Assembly (NCBI GenBank): GCA_905371715.1
Contig: CAJPLV010000002.1
Span: 23,694 to 87,693 of the forward strand
DNA from: Candidatus Saccharimonadota bacterium
GTDB lineage: Bacteria > Patescibacteriota > Saccharimonadia > Saccharimonadales > Saccharimonadaceae
Direction of reading: 5' to 3'
Length of the DNA stretch: 64,000 bases
Shown: piece after piece, positions 16,167-23,807 of the stretch
How positions within the stretch are numbered: position 1 is the stretch's first letter
Layout of the letters: each line of letters begins with the position of its first letter
The notes under the pieces: generated by a model
The model's database searches: none
What the model was told of the DNA's origin: nothing
The model's input: only the letters and a program-made list of their open reading frames with translations
Translations under genes and position numbers: made by a program

Positions 16167-16625
16167 CTACTTTCGAAAAGTGTCTAACGCACTGAACATT
16201 CCCGTCAATACCGCCTGGTCGACGATATGCAGTTGCATAGTAGCAGACAATGCTTGCGGCTTTGTAGCAGCTGGAATGTCGAGCATAGTGTTGAGTGCGT
16301 AAACAAAGAACTGGTATCGGTGTGTGCCGAACGGCGGTTGAGGACCGCCGTAGCCGGAACGACCCCAACTGGTTATGCCTTCAACCGCGCCATTTGGCAG
16401 GGTGTCGGCAGCGATTTCGGTTGTCTCGGGCGACAAATTCCAGACAGTCCAATGATAAAATCCATCGCGCCCGGGCGCATCGGGGTCGTGGCAAATGATC
16501 ACTAGGCTTTTGGCCTCTGCCGGCACGTCGCTGATTTCGAGCGGCGGGCGTTGATTACCGCCGAGCTTGGAGTAAATTTTTGGTATTTTAGCGTTTTCGG
16601 CGAACGCAGGACTAGATATCTTCAT
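16167..16625 (-). CDS. YbhB/YbcL-type PEBP (Raf-kinase-inhibitor-like) protein, copy 1
   Basis: 152 residues, whole family domain. Hallmarks are CHDPDAPGRDGFYHWTVWNL and GPQPPFGTHRYQFFVYAL, which form the ligand pocket. Bacterial members have no firm function. A close paralogue lies at 21508-21969 in the same orientation; the two differ mainly near residues 18-45 and in the last third. TAAAAT lies six bases before the ATG. Confidence 0.93.
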   Translation of the reverse strand: MKISSPAFAENAKIPKIYSKLGGNQRPPLEISDVPAEAKSLVIICHDPDAPGRDGFYHWTVWNLSPETTEIAADTLPNGAVEGITSWGRSGYGGPQPPFGTHRYQFFVYALNTMLDIPAATKPQALSATMQLHIVDQAVLTGMFSALDTFRK

Positions 16626-16631
16626 AATTTA

Positions 16632-16637
16632 ATTTTA
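16632..16637 (-). promoter_or_regulatory. -10 box of a leaderless gene (16625)
   Basis: TAAAAT on the minus strand, six bases before the ATG of PEBP copy 1. Confidence 0.55.
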
Positions 16638-16780
16638 CCATGCCAGTGTCGTCAGGTGTGAGACGCGGTGAAATATGGAACCGTAGAACACAGCAACTCG
16701 CTGTAGTAGATTAGTTTTTTTACAGATTATAGATACAACTATAAAAGAACAGCTTCTTATCTAAAATAAGTTGGCGACAA

Positions 16781-16811
16781 AAATAACCCTTCTGAATCAG
16801 AAGGGTTATCC
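16781..16811 (-). terminator. Rho-independent terminator of the DUF3800 gene
   Basis: Eleven-base stem ATAACCCTTCT / AGAAGGGTTAT with a five-base loop; on the minus strand it is followed by T5. About 115 bases past the DUF3800 stop. The rest of 16626-16923 shows no gene. Confidence 0.85.
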
Positions 16812-16923
16812 CAACCAGGCGACGTATTTACAATACGCTTAATCAATTTGATCGCTTATGGCTGTGCAACAGTACTTACGTCTGTAAAACTATACTACTA
16901 TACTAAGCACAATGGCGCAAGCA

Positions 16924-17640
16924 TTATGGCAATAAAATATCATTGTGATATGGGATATTAGTATAGAGCTTAGGATGATTGAAATTCCTGCCATACCATA
17001 AGCGATTAGCTAGAATATCGCTTGCCTGAACCAGATAATCTAGGGATGAATCGCAAAACTTTATGCTAATTTTGAAGTCGGCAAAGAGTATCGGAGGGTA
17101 AAACATGCCGTAATCAAAATTACGAATTCCATGTATTAGCTCCTCTCGAATGCTATCTGAGAGTTTATAGTATCCGTTGGTTGATGTGTGTTGCTGGTCA
17201 ATGTAGACTCGCAGAGAAACCGGCTTGTCTGCGTCAATTTTGCCAGACGCAATTAGCTTCTCTAGCTTAGACTTTATCATTCTCTTTAGGGCATAGTCTT
17301 TGTAGCGATGAATCGATAGTTTATTTGCCATAATAGATTCATTGACGTCAGGCAGCCTCACCGTAGCACTAAGGCTATTGAATGACTTGACACAATTATA
17401 CAGACTCCTCTTGTATTTAATTCCTAAGCCGGCTGCTTTTAACTCCGACCCCATCGATATACCGAGACTAGATTTTATCTCTCTAGACATCGTCTTGAAC
17501 CGCTCTCTTGCTGCGATACGCTCATGGTTATCCAAGAACAGATATCCAGCGTATATGAAATAATCATGCCCAGAATTAAGAGAGAAAACACCAGAATCAT
17601 CTAGGTATATCGATATTTCTTGATACTCTTTGTCACTCAT
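16924..17640 (-). CDS. DUF3800 domain protein
   Basis: 238 residues. N-terminal ISIYLDDSGVFS, central RVYIDQQHTS and C-terminal YLVQASDILANRLWYG match DUF3800, a family with an RNase-H-like fold and conserved aspartates, often near mobile or defence genes; its biochemistry is not established. TATAAT (17656-17651) precedes the ATG at 17640 by ten bases. Base composition is more AT-rich than flanking genes. Upstream, 67 codons stay open in the same frame (to 17841) and read like protein, but contain no ATG and only a late TTG at 17694; see findings. Confidence 0.8.
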   Translation of the reverse strand: MSDKEYQEISIYLDDSGVFSLNSGHDYFIYAGYLFLDNHERIAARERFKTMSREIKSSLGISMGSELKAAGLGIKYKRSLYNCVKSFNSLSATVRLPDVNESIMANKLSIHRYKDYALKRMIKSKLEKLIASGKIDADKPVSLRVYIDQQHTSTNGYYKLSDSIREELIHGIRNFDYGMFYPPILFADFKISIKFCDSSLDYLVQASDILANRLWYGRNFNHPKLYTNIPYHNDILLP

Positions 17641-17867
17641 ATTGGTAATAATTATAACATTTTTCGTAAAAACGCCTGAGCGTTCACTAACCAAATCCGA
17701 AAACTCCCTAGTTTTTAAGTAGCTACCTACCTTGTAAAATAAACCTGGATTATTGTAGTGGTTTTCGAACTCTCTAAGGGTTGATTCTAAGCCTTTTAAG
17801 TTAAGTGACAGATATCTATGTATACATCTTAGCAGGGGCGTTCACTAAACCCTCTATCGTAACAGTC

Positions 17868-17905
17868 TCTCCTCTAGATTAAATTTATTTTCACTACTTA
17901 TTTTA
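17868..17905 (-). repeat. Repeated promoter-leader element, copy 1
   Basis: On the minus strand: a TAAAAT box (17905-17900), five bases, then a six-codon reading frame from GTG 17894 (Met-Lys-Ile-Asn-Leu-Ile, stop at 17874), then AGAGGAG. The block AATAAGTAGTGAAAATAA is identical in the copy at 28499-28539. The interval 17695-17998 holds otherwise only the open frame described for the DUF3800 gene and two copies of GCGTTCACTAA (about 17678 and 17839). Confidence 0.5.
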
Positions 17906-17986
17906 AACTGCGGGAACTGTTATTTTTATTGCGGTATTTGACGAGCCTTTAACAAGTAATCCCTGGAGAGCCACTGGTCTATATGC

Positions 17987-17992
17987 TAAAAT
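17987..17992 (+). promoter_or_regulatory. -10 box of a leaderless GTG gene (17999)
   Basis: TAAAAT six bases before the GTG at 17999. An ATG two bases earlier is followed at once by TGA, so GTG must be the start. Confidence 0.55.
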
Positions 17993-17998
17993 AAACAT

Positions 17999-18151
17999 GT
18001 GAGATATGCTTTTGTTTTCGTGAGTATAGTGGCGATTTGGCTGGCTATGCTGCTGTTGGTAAATACGAGCATTGATCCCTTATTTTTGTATGTTTGCGTG
18101 TTAGTTTTGACGCTGGTGTTGTACTTCATTGGGTTCCGGAGGGCTAGGTAA
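17999..18151 (+). CDS. 50-residue membrane protein upstream of AarF-like kinase
   Basis: Starts with GTG and encodes two membrane helices joined by a short loop: AFVFVSIVAIWLAMLLLV and LFLYVCVLVLTLVLYFIGF, ending in FRRAR. Its stop (18149-18151) directly abuts the GTG of the kinase gene, and GGAGGG near its end serves as the kinase ribosome site. Length, hydrophobicity, promoter and coupling all support a real gene. Function unknown; a membrane tether or partner for the kinase is plausible. Confidence 0.65.
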   Translation: MRYAFVFVSIVAIWLAMLLLVNTSIDPLFLYVCVLVLTLVLYFIGFRRAR

Positions 18152-19603
18152 GTGCGCTTATTATTTGTGGTTCGGGCGTTGTTTCGGGTGTGGCGAGCTT
18201 GGCGCAGCGATCAAATATGGCTCAAAGTTTTATCAGACGAGTGTCAAAGATTAGGCGGCGTGTATGTCAAGTTTTTGCAGCATTTGGCGTCGACTGAACT
18301 GATGGCTCAGGTGTATGCCGCGTCTGGATATCGATTGGATGCTTTTGATGATGTGGCAGTTGAGCCAATTGACGTTGCCGAGGTTTTGCGGCAAGAGTTG
18401 GGTAGCAAAGCCAGCCAAATAGCCGTTGATGGAGACCAGCCGTTTGCTACGGGTTCATTCGCTCAGGTCTATCGCTGCCGCGTAGCTGACCGTCCAGGCA
18501 ACCAGTTTATTATCAAAATTCTTCGCCCTAGCGTGGTGCGCTATCTGAATTTCGACCTCGCAGTGCTGCGTTTTTGCTGTTGGGCGGGGCAATTTATGCT
18601 AAAGAATGATATTTTCCCACTGGGCAAGCTTGCTGATGAGTTTATCAAAACCACCAAGCGCGAAACTGATTATCAGCGCGAGCTAATTACAGCCCAGGCG
18701 ATTCGTGAATATTTTGCCAAGCGTACCGACAACGTTGTTGTGCCGGAGACGCTGGCTGATTACTCAACGCGGCTGATATTGGTTCAGGACTATATAGAAG
18801 GATTGCCGCTAACCGAGGTGGTGGAACAGGCACAAGCGGGAAACGACACCTACCAATTTGTCAAATACCAACTTGGCTCTGATATGCAGCAGCAATTAGT
18901 GACGGTCGGCAGCGAGTTTTTAATCGCAATTTTACAAGCAGATATCATTATGGCCGATCCGCATCCAGGTAATATTTATTTGCTGAGAGACAACAAAGTT
19001 GCGCTCATCGACTTTGGTTTGGCGGTGGCAGCGCCGCGGCATCGCGCCTCGTTTTATCACATGATCGTGCAGTATCGCGCGCTGTATGAAGATCGAGCTG
19101 ACATGGGTTTATTGGCACTGGCGATGCTGGCGTTTTATGATCATACCTTGTACCAAGCGCTGGATGTGATCGCCAAAGATCGCAGCTTGGCTTGCGGTAT
19201 TTATGAATATGCTCATACATTGATCCAGTCGACGACCAGCACATTCGCCGCTAATCGGCAAATAACTCAATTGTTCCTCAATGAGATTAACGCCGGCAAT
19301 CGTTTTGCTGTCAGATTAGACAGTGTTAATATTATGCTGCAGCGCGGTTTGTATCACTATTTGGCGTCGGCGCGGCTGGCCTGCGGCGATGAATATCGAA
19401 AGACGCGCTATTGGCGGATCGTTCATGATGCGTTGGAGTTAGCTGAGGTGCACGCTAATAGTCATGGCGTTAGCGAGGCAGTACGCTCGTCGCCGATGAG
19501 TATTGAGTCAGCGCAAGAAATTGTAATGGATTGGATGAGCAAAGTCGCGGAGCGCGATAGGGTCGCCTACGCCATGTTGTTACAAAAAGGAGAATTATCA
19601 TGA
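18152..19603 (+). CDS. AarF/ABC1/UbiB-family atypical kinase
   Basis: 483 residues. Family features: LGGVYVKFLQHLAST (KxGQ-type extension, here VKFLQ), the Ala-rich nucleotide loop FATGSFAQVYRCRV, catalytic IIMADPHPGNIYLL and metal-binding VALIDFGLAV. UbiB-type proteins support isoprenoid-lipid (quinone) metabolism by ATP-driven extraction; no quinone pathway is visible here, so another lipid is likely. The start is GTG with GGAGGG ahead. Unusual: classic C-terminal membrane helices are absent, while tiny membrane proteins are encoded on both sides. Confidence 0.88.
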   Translation: MRLLFVVRALFRVWRAWRSDQIWLKVLSDECQRLGGVYVKFLQHLASTELMAQVYAASGYRLDAFDDVAVEPIDVAEVLRQELGSKASQIAVDGDQPFATGSFAQVYRCRVADRPGNQFIIKILRPSVVRYLNFDLAVLRFCCWAGQFMLKNDIFPLGKLADEFIKTTKRETDYQRELITAQAIREYFAKRTDNVVVPETLADYSTRLILVQDYIEGLPLTEVVEQAQAGNDTYQFVKYQLGSDMQQQLVTVGSEFLIAILQADIIMADPHPGNIYLLRDNKVALIDFGLAVAAPRHRASFYHMIVQYRALYEDRADMGLLALAMLAFYDHTLYQALDVIAKDRSLACGIYEYAHTLIQSTTSTFAANRQITQLFLNEINAGNRFAVRLDSVNIMLQRGLYHYLASARLACGDEYRKTRYWRIVHDALELAEVHANSHGVSEAVRSSPMSIESAQEIVMDWMSKVAERDRVAYAMLLQKGELS

Positions 19604-19788
19604 AGCAATTACAACAATGGGTGATGCAAGTTCGCTATCCGTATGCCGCGGGAATCATCGCCGTGATGTGGATTGGCACGGCAATTTTTGCTTACCTGAA
19701 ACCCGACGTCCCGCTTGAATTCTTAGTTGGAAGCCTCGCTGTTAGTACCATCATCATTGCTATCACCGGACTGTCGGAAGCCCGCTAA
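19600..19788 (+). CDS. 62-residue membrane protein downstream of AarF-like kinase
   Basis: Two helices: YAAGIIAVMWIGTAIFAYL and LEFLVGSLAVSTIIIAITGL, with a short basic N-terminus. Its ATG overlaps the kinase stop (ATGA) and AAAGGAG lies just upstream, so it is translationally coupled. With the 50-residue gene upstream it makes a three-gene unit. Function unknown. Confidence 0.75.
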   Translation: MKQLQQWVMQVRYPYAAGIIAVMWIGTAIFAYLKPDVPLEFLVGSLAVSTIIIAITGLSEAR

Positions 19789-19855
19789 ATTTTACAGTGA
19801 AATAAGAAATTTTTATACGCTTTACTGACGTACATCATTTACAATAAGAATCCGT

Positions 19856-20584
19856 ATGAAGCCTAAAACCACTGCTCAAAAAATACTAGAATTTTACGAC
19901 AGTCTGAAAAGTGCTGGCATAAATTTGCCGGAAAAATATCGTCTAATCAATCCGCTTACTGGCGCTAATCAGCGGCAAATAGCGCAAATAACGCAAATAA
20001 CACATCGGTTTTATCACCGGTACTATCACGACAATAGGCGGCGGTTTATGATTTTGGGCAGCTCGCCGGCGCGACGCGGGACAGCGCTTACTGGCGTACC
20101 GTTTGAAGATGTCAATCATTTACAAGAGGATACAGGGATTTTCATAAATGCTTTTGGAGCGAATAAACGCTCGTCAAGCTTCTTGTATGAAGTGATGGAA
20201 GAATGCAGTGGGCGCCAGAAATTTTATAAACGATTTTACATGAGTTTTGTGTGTCCGCTAGGTATTGAGAAGATAAATTTGAAAGGTAATTGGGTAAATT
20301 GTAACTACTATGAAAATGCAGCTCTAAAAAAATGTTTACATCCTTTTATCGTAGATTCGCTGAGGTGCCAGATCGATTTTAATATTGATACAACCGTTTG
20401 CTTTTGCATCGGCAGCGGTGAGAATTTTAAGTTTTTGACCAATATAAATGATGAGTATCATTTCTTTGATACTATCGTGCCGTTGGAGCATCCGCGGTTT
20501 ATTATGCAGTATAATGCGGATCGCAAAGAAGAGTTTATTAAAAAGTATGTGAATGCTTTAAGTCACTATAAAGTAAAGGAGTAA
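19856..20584 (+). CDS. SMUG2-like (DUF4918) uracil-DNA glycosylase family protein
   Basis: 242 residues. Motif 1 region reads MILGSSPARRGTALTGVPFE, aligned with the SMUG-type G-M-N-P-G...TGVPF loop but with serine where the catalytic-loop asparagine normally sits. Motif 2 region is PLEHPRFIMQYN, the DUF4918-type histidine loop. Such enzymes remove uracil or oxidised pyrimidines. TACAAT (19840-19845) ends ten bases before the ATG. The next gene starts two bases after its stop, so they work together. AT-richer than the bulk of the window. Confidence 0.75.
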   Translation: MKPKTTAQKILEFYDSLKSAGINLPEKYRLINPLTGANQRQIAQITQITHRFYHRYYHDNRRRFMILGSSPARRGTALTGVPFEDVNHLQEDTGIFINAFGANKRSSSFLYEVMEECSGRQKFYKRFYMSFVCPLGIEKINLKGNWVNCNYYENAALKKCLHPFIVDSLRCQIDFNIDTTVCFCIGSGENFKFLTNINDEYHFFDTIVPLEHPRFIMQYNADRKEEFIKKYVNALSHYKVKE

Positions 20585-20586
20585 TC

Positions 20587-21360
20587 ATGTCGAAGGATAA
20601 AATTATTTTGGTACATCTTGATACTAACGAGGTAAATATTTTTAGGCTACAAACAGGTAGATTGAAGCTTTTAAAGAAAAAGCAGATATTTTTTAACGAA
20701 ACTTTAGTAACAGGAGAGTTGTTGCGGAAGCTAGATATGGTTGTAGATATGCTGGCGGAAGCTGGAAATTTGGATAACAAGAGTGTTAGGCTGTATGCGA
20801 CGGGAATATTTCAAGAGTTCTCAAAGGAAGAACAGCAGCAGTTGGCTATCTATGTATTTGTAAAGTTTGGTCTAGTGTTTAACATCATTGAGCCTAAGCT
20901 GGAAGAGTTTTACCTTAAAAAAAGTTATTTATATAATAAAACGGAGAATATTATCCAAGGGCTAGCTTTGCAAGAGTTTAGAAAAGTAGTTGTTTGCGGT
21001 AGCTTTCAGGAGCATTTAGCTGAGATTAGTGGAGTTATTAAGGTTTTGACTACGCGTAATATTCAAGTATTAAGTCCTTGGACAGACAAAGTAGTTCCTG
21101 AAACTCTGGGCACAGATTTTATCTTGTTAGAGGGGCAAGAATTGTATAATAAGAGAGATGCCTGGAGACATAAATACGATCACATGAATAAGTTTAAAAA
21201 AGCAGACGCAATCATAATATGCAATCCTGGAGGAGCAATAGGGAAAGGTACGATGTTTGAACTCGGTTTTATGATAGCATATTCAAAAAGGATTATTTTT
21301 AGTAATGAGCCTAAGAATTTATCTATACTTTTCCCATATGAAGTTGGCTTGATATTCTAA
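20587..21360 (+). CDS. Nucleoside 2-deoxyribosyltransferase-like domain protein with Ppx-like N-terminus
   Basis: 257 residues. The C-terminal half (about 135-257) reads like the nucleoside 2-deoxyribosyltransferase superfamily: VVVCGSFQEHLAEISGVI, then ADAIIICNPGGAIGKGTMFE and LGFMIAYSKRIIF, with the catalytic-type glutamate in FELG. The N-terminal half (about 5-115) resembles a degenerate exopolyphosphatase/actin-like fold (LDTNEVNIFRLQTG, VRLYATGIFQEF, NIIEPKLEEFYLKK). The pairing with a DNA glycosylase suggests a role in base or nucleotide damage or modified-base sensing; that link is inference. Confidence 0.6.
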   Translation: MSKDKIILVHLDTNEVNIFRLQTGRLKLLKKKQIFFNETLVTGELLRKLDMVVDMLAEAGNLDNKSVRLYATGIFQEFSKEEQQQLAIYVFVKFGLVFNIIEPKLEEFYLKKSYLYNKTENIIQGLALQEFRKVVVCGSFQEHLAEISGVIKVLTTRNIQVLSPWTDKVVPETLGTDFILLEGQELYNKRDAWRHKYDHMNKFKKADAIIICNPGGAIGKGTMFELGFMIAYSKRIIFSNEPKNLSILFPYEVGLIF

Positions 21361-21507
21361 GCCAGGTGTGATTAAGTTTTCGAGTTAGCTATTTACTGGG
21401 CAAATTTTTGTTGTTTTCTGTGCTAATCGTCAAGGATGTTTCGGTTGAAGTTAGGTTAAAGTGATACAGGTGGTACCGGATGGGTTGTTCGTATAAATAA
21501 GTAGTGT

Positions 21508-21969
21508 TTATTCTCGCCGAAAAATATCAAACACACCAAACTTTCCAGTCAACATGGACTGATCGATGATGTGCGGCGTGAGGGCGGCGATGAGTTCTTT
21601 TGGTTTGGTGTCGCTTGGTAAATCCAGTGTCGTGTCCAGCGCGTACACGTAAAATTGATAGCGGTGCGTGCCAAACGGTGGCTGCGGCCCGTTCCAGCCG
21701 GAACGACCCCAACTGGTAATCCCCTCGACGACGCCCATAGGCAGTGATTCGCCAGCTATTTCAGTGGTTTTGGCTGGTAAATTCCAAACCGTCCAATGGT
21801 AAAATCCATCACGCCCGGGCGCATCGGGATCATGGCAAATAACGGCGAGATTTTTTGCATTTGCTGGCACGCCGGCAATGCGCAGTGTTGGGCGCCGATT
21901 ACCGCCAAGCCGTGCGCAAGCTTTTGGGATTTTAGCGCCGTCAGCGAAGTCAGGACTCGAAATATTCAT
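21508..21969 (-). CDS. YbhB/YbcL-type PEBP protein, copy 2
   Basis: 153 residues from ATG 21969 (TACTAT ends seven bases upstream; the earlier ATG at 22005 is less likely). Same hallmark blocks as copy 1 (DPDAPGRDGFYHWTVWNL, GPQPPFGTHRYQFYVYAL) and alignable end to end with it, so the genes are paralogues about 5 kb apart in direct orientation. The C-terminus differs most (KFGVFDIFRRE versus MFSALDTFRK). Confidence 0.93.
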   Translation of the reverse strand: MNISSPDFADGAKIPKACARLGGNRRPTLRIAGVPANAKNLAVICHDPDAPGRDGFYHWTVWNLPAKTTEIAGESLPMGVVEGITSWGRSGWNGPQPPFGTHRYQFYVYALDTTLDLPSDTKPKELIAALTPHIIDQSMLTGKFGVFDIFRRE

Positions 21970-22032
21970 ACTGCATATAGTACGAATCAGCAGGCAGATC
22001 GTCAAGTTATTGTAAATACTTACGTTTTATGT

Positions 22033-22038
22033 TATAAT
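22033..22038 (+). promoter_or_regulatory. -10 box of a leaderless gene (22045)
   Basis: TATAAT with upstream TG, six bases before the ATG at 22045. Confidence 0.65.
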
Positions 22039-22044
22039 AAAAGG

Positions 22045-22692
22045 ATGCGCAAGGAGTTAGTAAAAAATAGAACAGGCGAGACGACAGAGGTATCGCACGC
22101 TCTTATGCACGAATTATCGCCCGAAGCGCGCGCTGAGGTTGGATCGGCGGTCGCGGCAATGATTACGCAAACAATTGAAGGCGGCGAAACAATGATTGCT
22201 GTGACGCCGGAAGAAATCGCTGAGCGCGGCGTGAATGATTCTTCGAAAGGCTTAGCGACGTTTATCGATGGCGAACTAGTCAGTTACGCAAGCGCAACAG
22301 CGCCACGTCCGCGGCGTATAGATAGCGTACCGATGTCGGAAATCGGTTCGGTTATCACAAAAGAGGCGTATCGCGGGCGCGGACTGGCACGGGCTGCTAT
22401 GGCGGCACTCGTGAACGAGCTAGCGGACGAAGGTGTTGCGTCGGTGGTGTTCGCTAACGGCAAGAGCGAACCTATTGCACGAAGCTTGGGCATGCGCGAT
22501 GCACAGTTATTTGAAGTGACGGCAGATATGGCGGAGCTATGCAAAGAATGCAATAATTATTGTCCGCTCAACGGCTTAAAGCATAAAGATGAAGAGCCGG
22601 CGAATCCGGCACGATGTTGTGATACAATTTTAACAAACATTGATGACATCGTGAAAGGCTCGCGCTATGGAAGAGGCTACAAAACTTGCTAA
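22045..22692 (+). CDS. GNAT acetyltransferase with Cys-rich tail
   Basis: 215 residues. The acetyl-CoA loop is seen as SVITKEAYRGRGLARAAMAA (R/Q-x-x-G-x-G/A) followed by VFANGKSEPIARSLGM. The last 50 residues carry a cysteine cluster, CKECNNYC then ARCCD, which may bind zinc or an Fe-S cluster. Start at 22045 is fixed by the promoter; the frame is open further upstream but runs through the PEBP gene antisense. It overlaps the M20 peptidase gene by 26 bases. Confidence 0.8.
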   Translation: MRKELVKNRTGETTEVSHALMHELSPEARAEVGSAVAAMITQTIEGGETMIAVTPEEIAERGVNDSSKGLATFIDGELVSYASATAPRPRRIDSVPMSEIGSVITKEAYRGRGLARAAMAALVNELADEGVASVVFANGKSEPIARSLGMRDAQLFEVTADMAELCKECNNYCPLNGLKHKDEEPANPARCCDTILTNIDDIVKGSRYGRGYKTC

Positions 22693-23779
22693 AGAACTTA
22701 TTGCTATTCCGTCGGTATCAGGCGGCGAGGCGGAGATTTTGAAATTTTGCGCTGATTGGTTTCGTGGTGCAGAATTTGATGACGTATTCACTGACGACAT
22801 GTTTACAGCTGGCGTCGTGCGTGCGGCAAGTGGTACGGCATCTCGGGCGCTTATTTTGTGCGGACATGTCGATACGGTGGCGCCGGGCGACAAATCGGCG
22901 TGGTCGCGCAGCCCATGGCAGGCGTACGTGCGGGACGGGCGGCTCTATGGATTAGGTTCGGGCGATATGAAAATGGGCGTAGCCTTGCAGATGGTTGCCG
23001 CGAAGGATTATATTGATGCGCGCCGTGATGACTTTGATGTGTGGTGCGTAGTAGTCGCAAACGAAGAAGTTGACGGTGCGGGTTCGGCGGCATTTACGAA
23101 TTTTTTTGCGCAGCGGACAAACTATGCGGAAACGAGCTGCTTAATTGCCGAGCCGACAGACGGCGATCGGATTGAGATTGGACACCGCGGTAATCGGTTC
23201 GTTGAGCTAGAATTTAGCGGCACGGCGGGGCATGCGTCGCAGGAAGATAATTACCAGGCGAGTGCGCTGCCGAAAATGGTACATTTTTTGATAGGATTGC
23301 CGGATATTCGCGAAACATTACACCAAACGTACCGCCACAATATGCTTGGAGAGCCGTCATTTACGCCGACGCGCGTATCGCCGAGCCAATCGTTTTCGGC
23401 AAATAAGACTGCTGATAAAACGTATGTGGCGCTTGATATTCGTACAACGCCAGGGCTTGACGAAGCTTTTGAGCGGCAAATGAATATATTTGCTAAGAAG
23501 TATGATTTTTCGTGGCGCTACACGGCAGAACCGGTGAGTTCAGCGCTCTGTGCGGACGATGCATCGATTTTGCGCGCGGTGCAAACATGTTTGCCGAAAG
23601 GCAAGGTTTCTGTAAGTTTAGGCGCAACTGATCAAGCGTTCTTTCAGAATATCGGCGTGCAAACGGTCGTGTATGGTCCGGGCGATTTTGCGCGAGCGCA
23701 CACAACCGATGAATCGGTATCGCTCGAAAAGGCTAAAACGGCGCTTGCGGTGTATCGGCGAGTAATAGCGTTGTTGTAG
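22667..23779 (+). CDS. M20 family metallopeptidase/deacylase
   Basis: 370 residues, ArgE/DapE/LysK-like. Zinc-site motifs are in order: LCGHVDTVAPGD, GLGSGDMKMGVALQMV, VVANEEVDGAGS (catalytic Glu) and IAEPTDGD. The dimerisation lid follows, then GATDQAFF and YGPGDFARAHTTDE with the last histidine. It removes an acyl or amino-acid group from a small amide; the exact substrate (acetyl-ornithine, succinyl-DAP or a dipeptide) cannot be told. Start lies inside the GNAT gene end, so the two are coupled. Confidence 0.88.
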   Translation: MEEATKLAKELIAIPSVSGGEAEILKFCADWFRGAEFDDVFTDDMFTAGVVRAASGTASRALILCGHVDTVAPGDKSAWSRSPWQAYVRDGRLYGLGSGDMKMGVALQMVAAKDYIDARRDDFDVWCVVVANEEVDGAGSAAFTNFFAQRTNYAETSCLIAEPTDGDRIEIGHRGNRFVELEFSGTAGHASQEDNYQASALPKMVHFLIGLPDIRETLHQTYRHNMLGEPSFTPTRVSPSQSFSANKTADKTYVALDIRTTPGLDEAFERQMNIFAKKYDFSWRYTAEPVSSALCADDASILRAVQTCLPKGKVSVSLGATDQAFFQNIGVQTVVYGPGDFARAHTTDESVSLEKAKTALAVYRRVIALL

Positions 23780-23807
23780 AAAAGTAATTTTACGGTAACT
23801 TTGCCTG

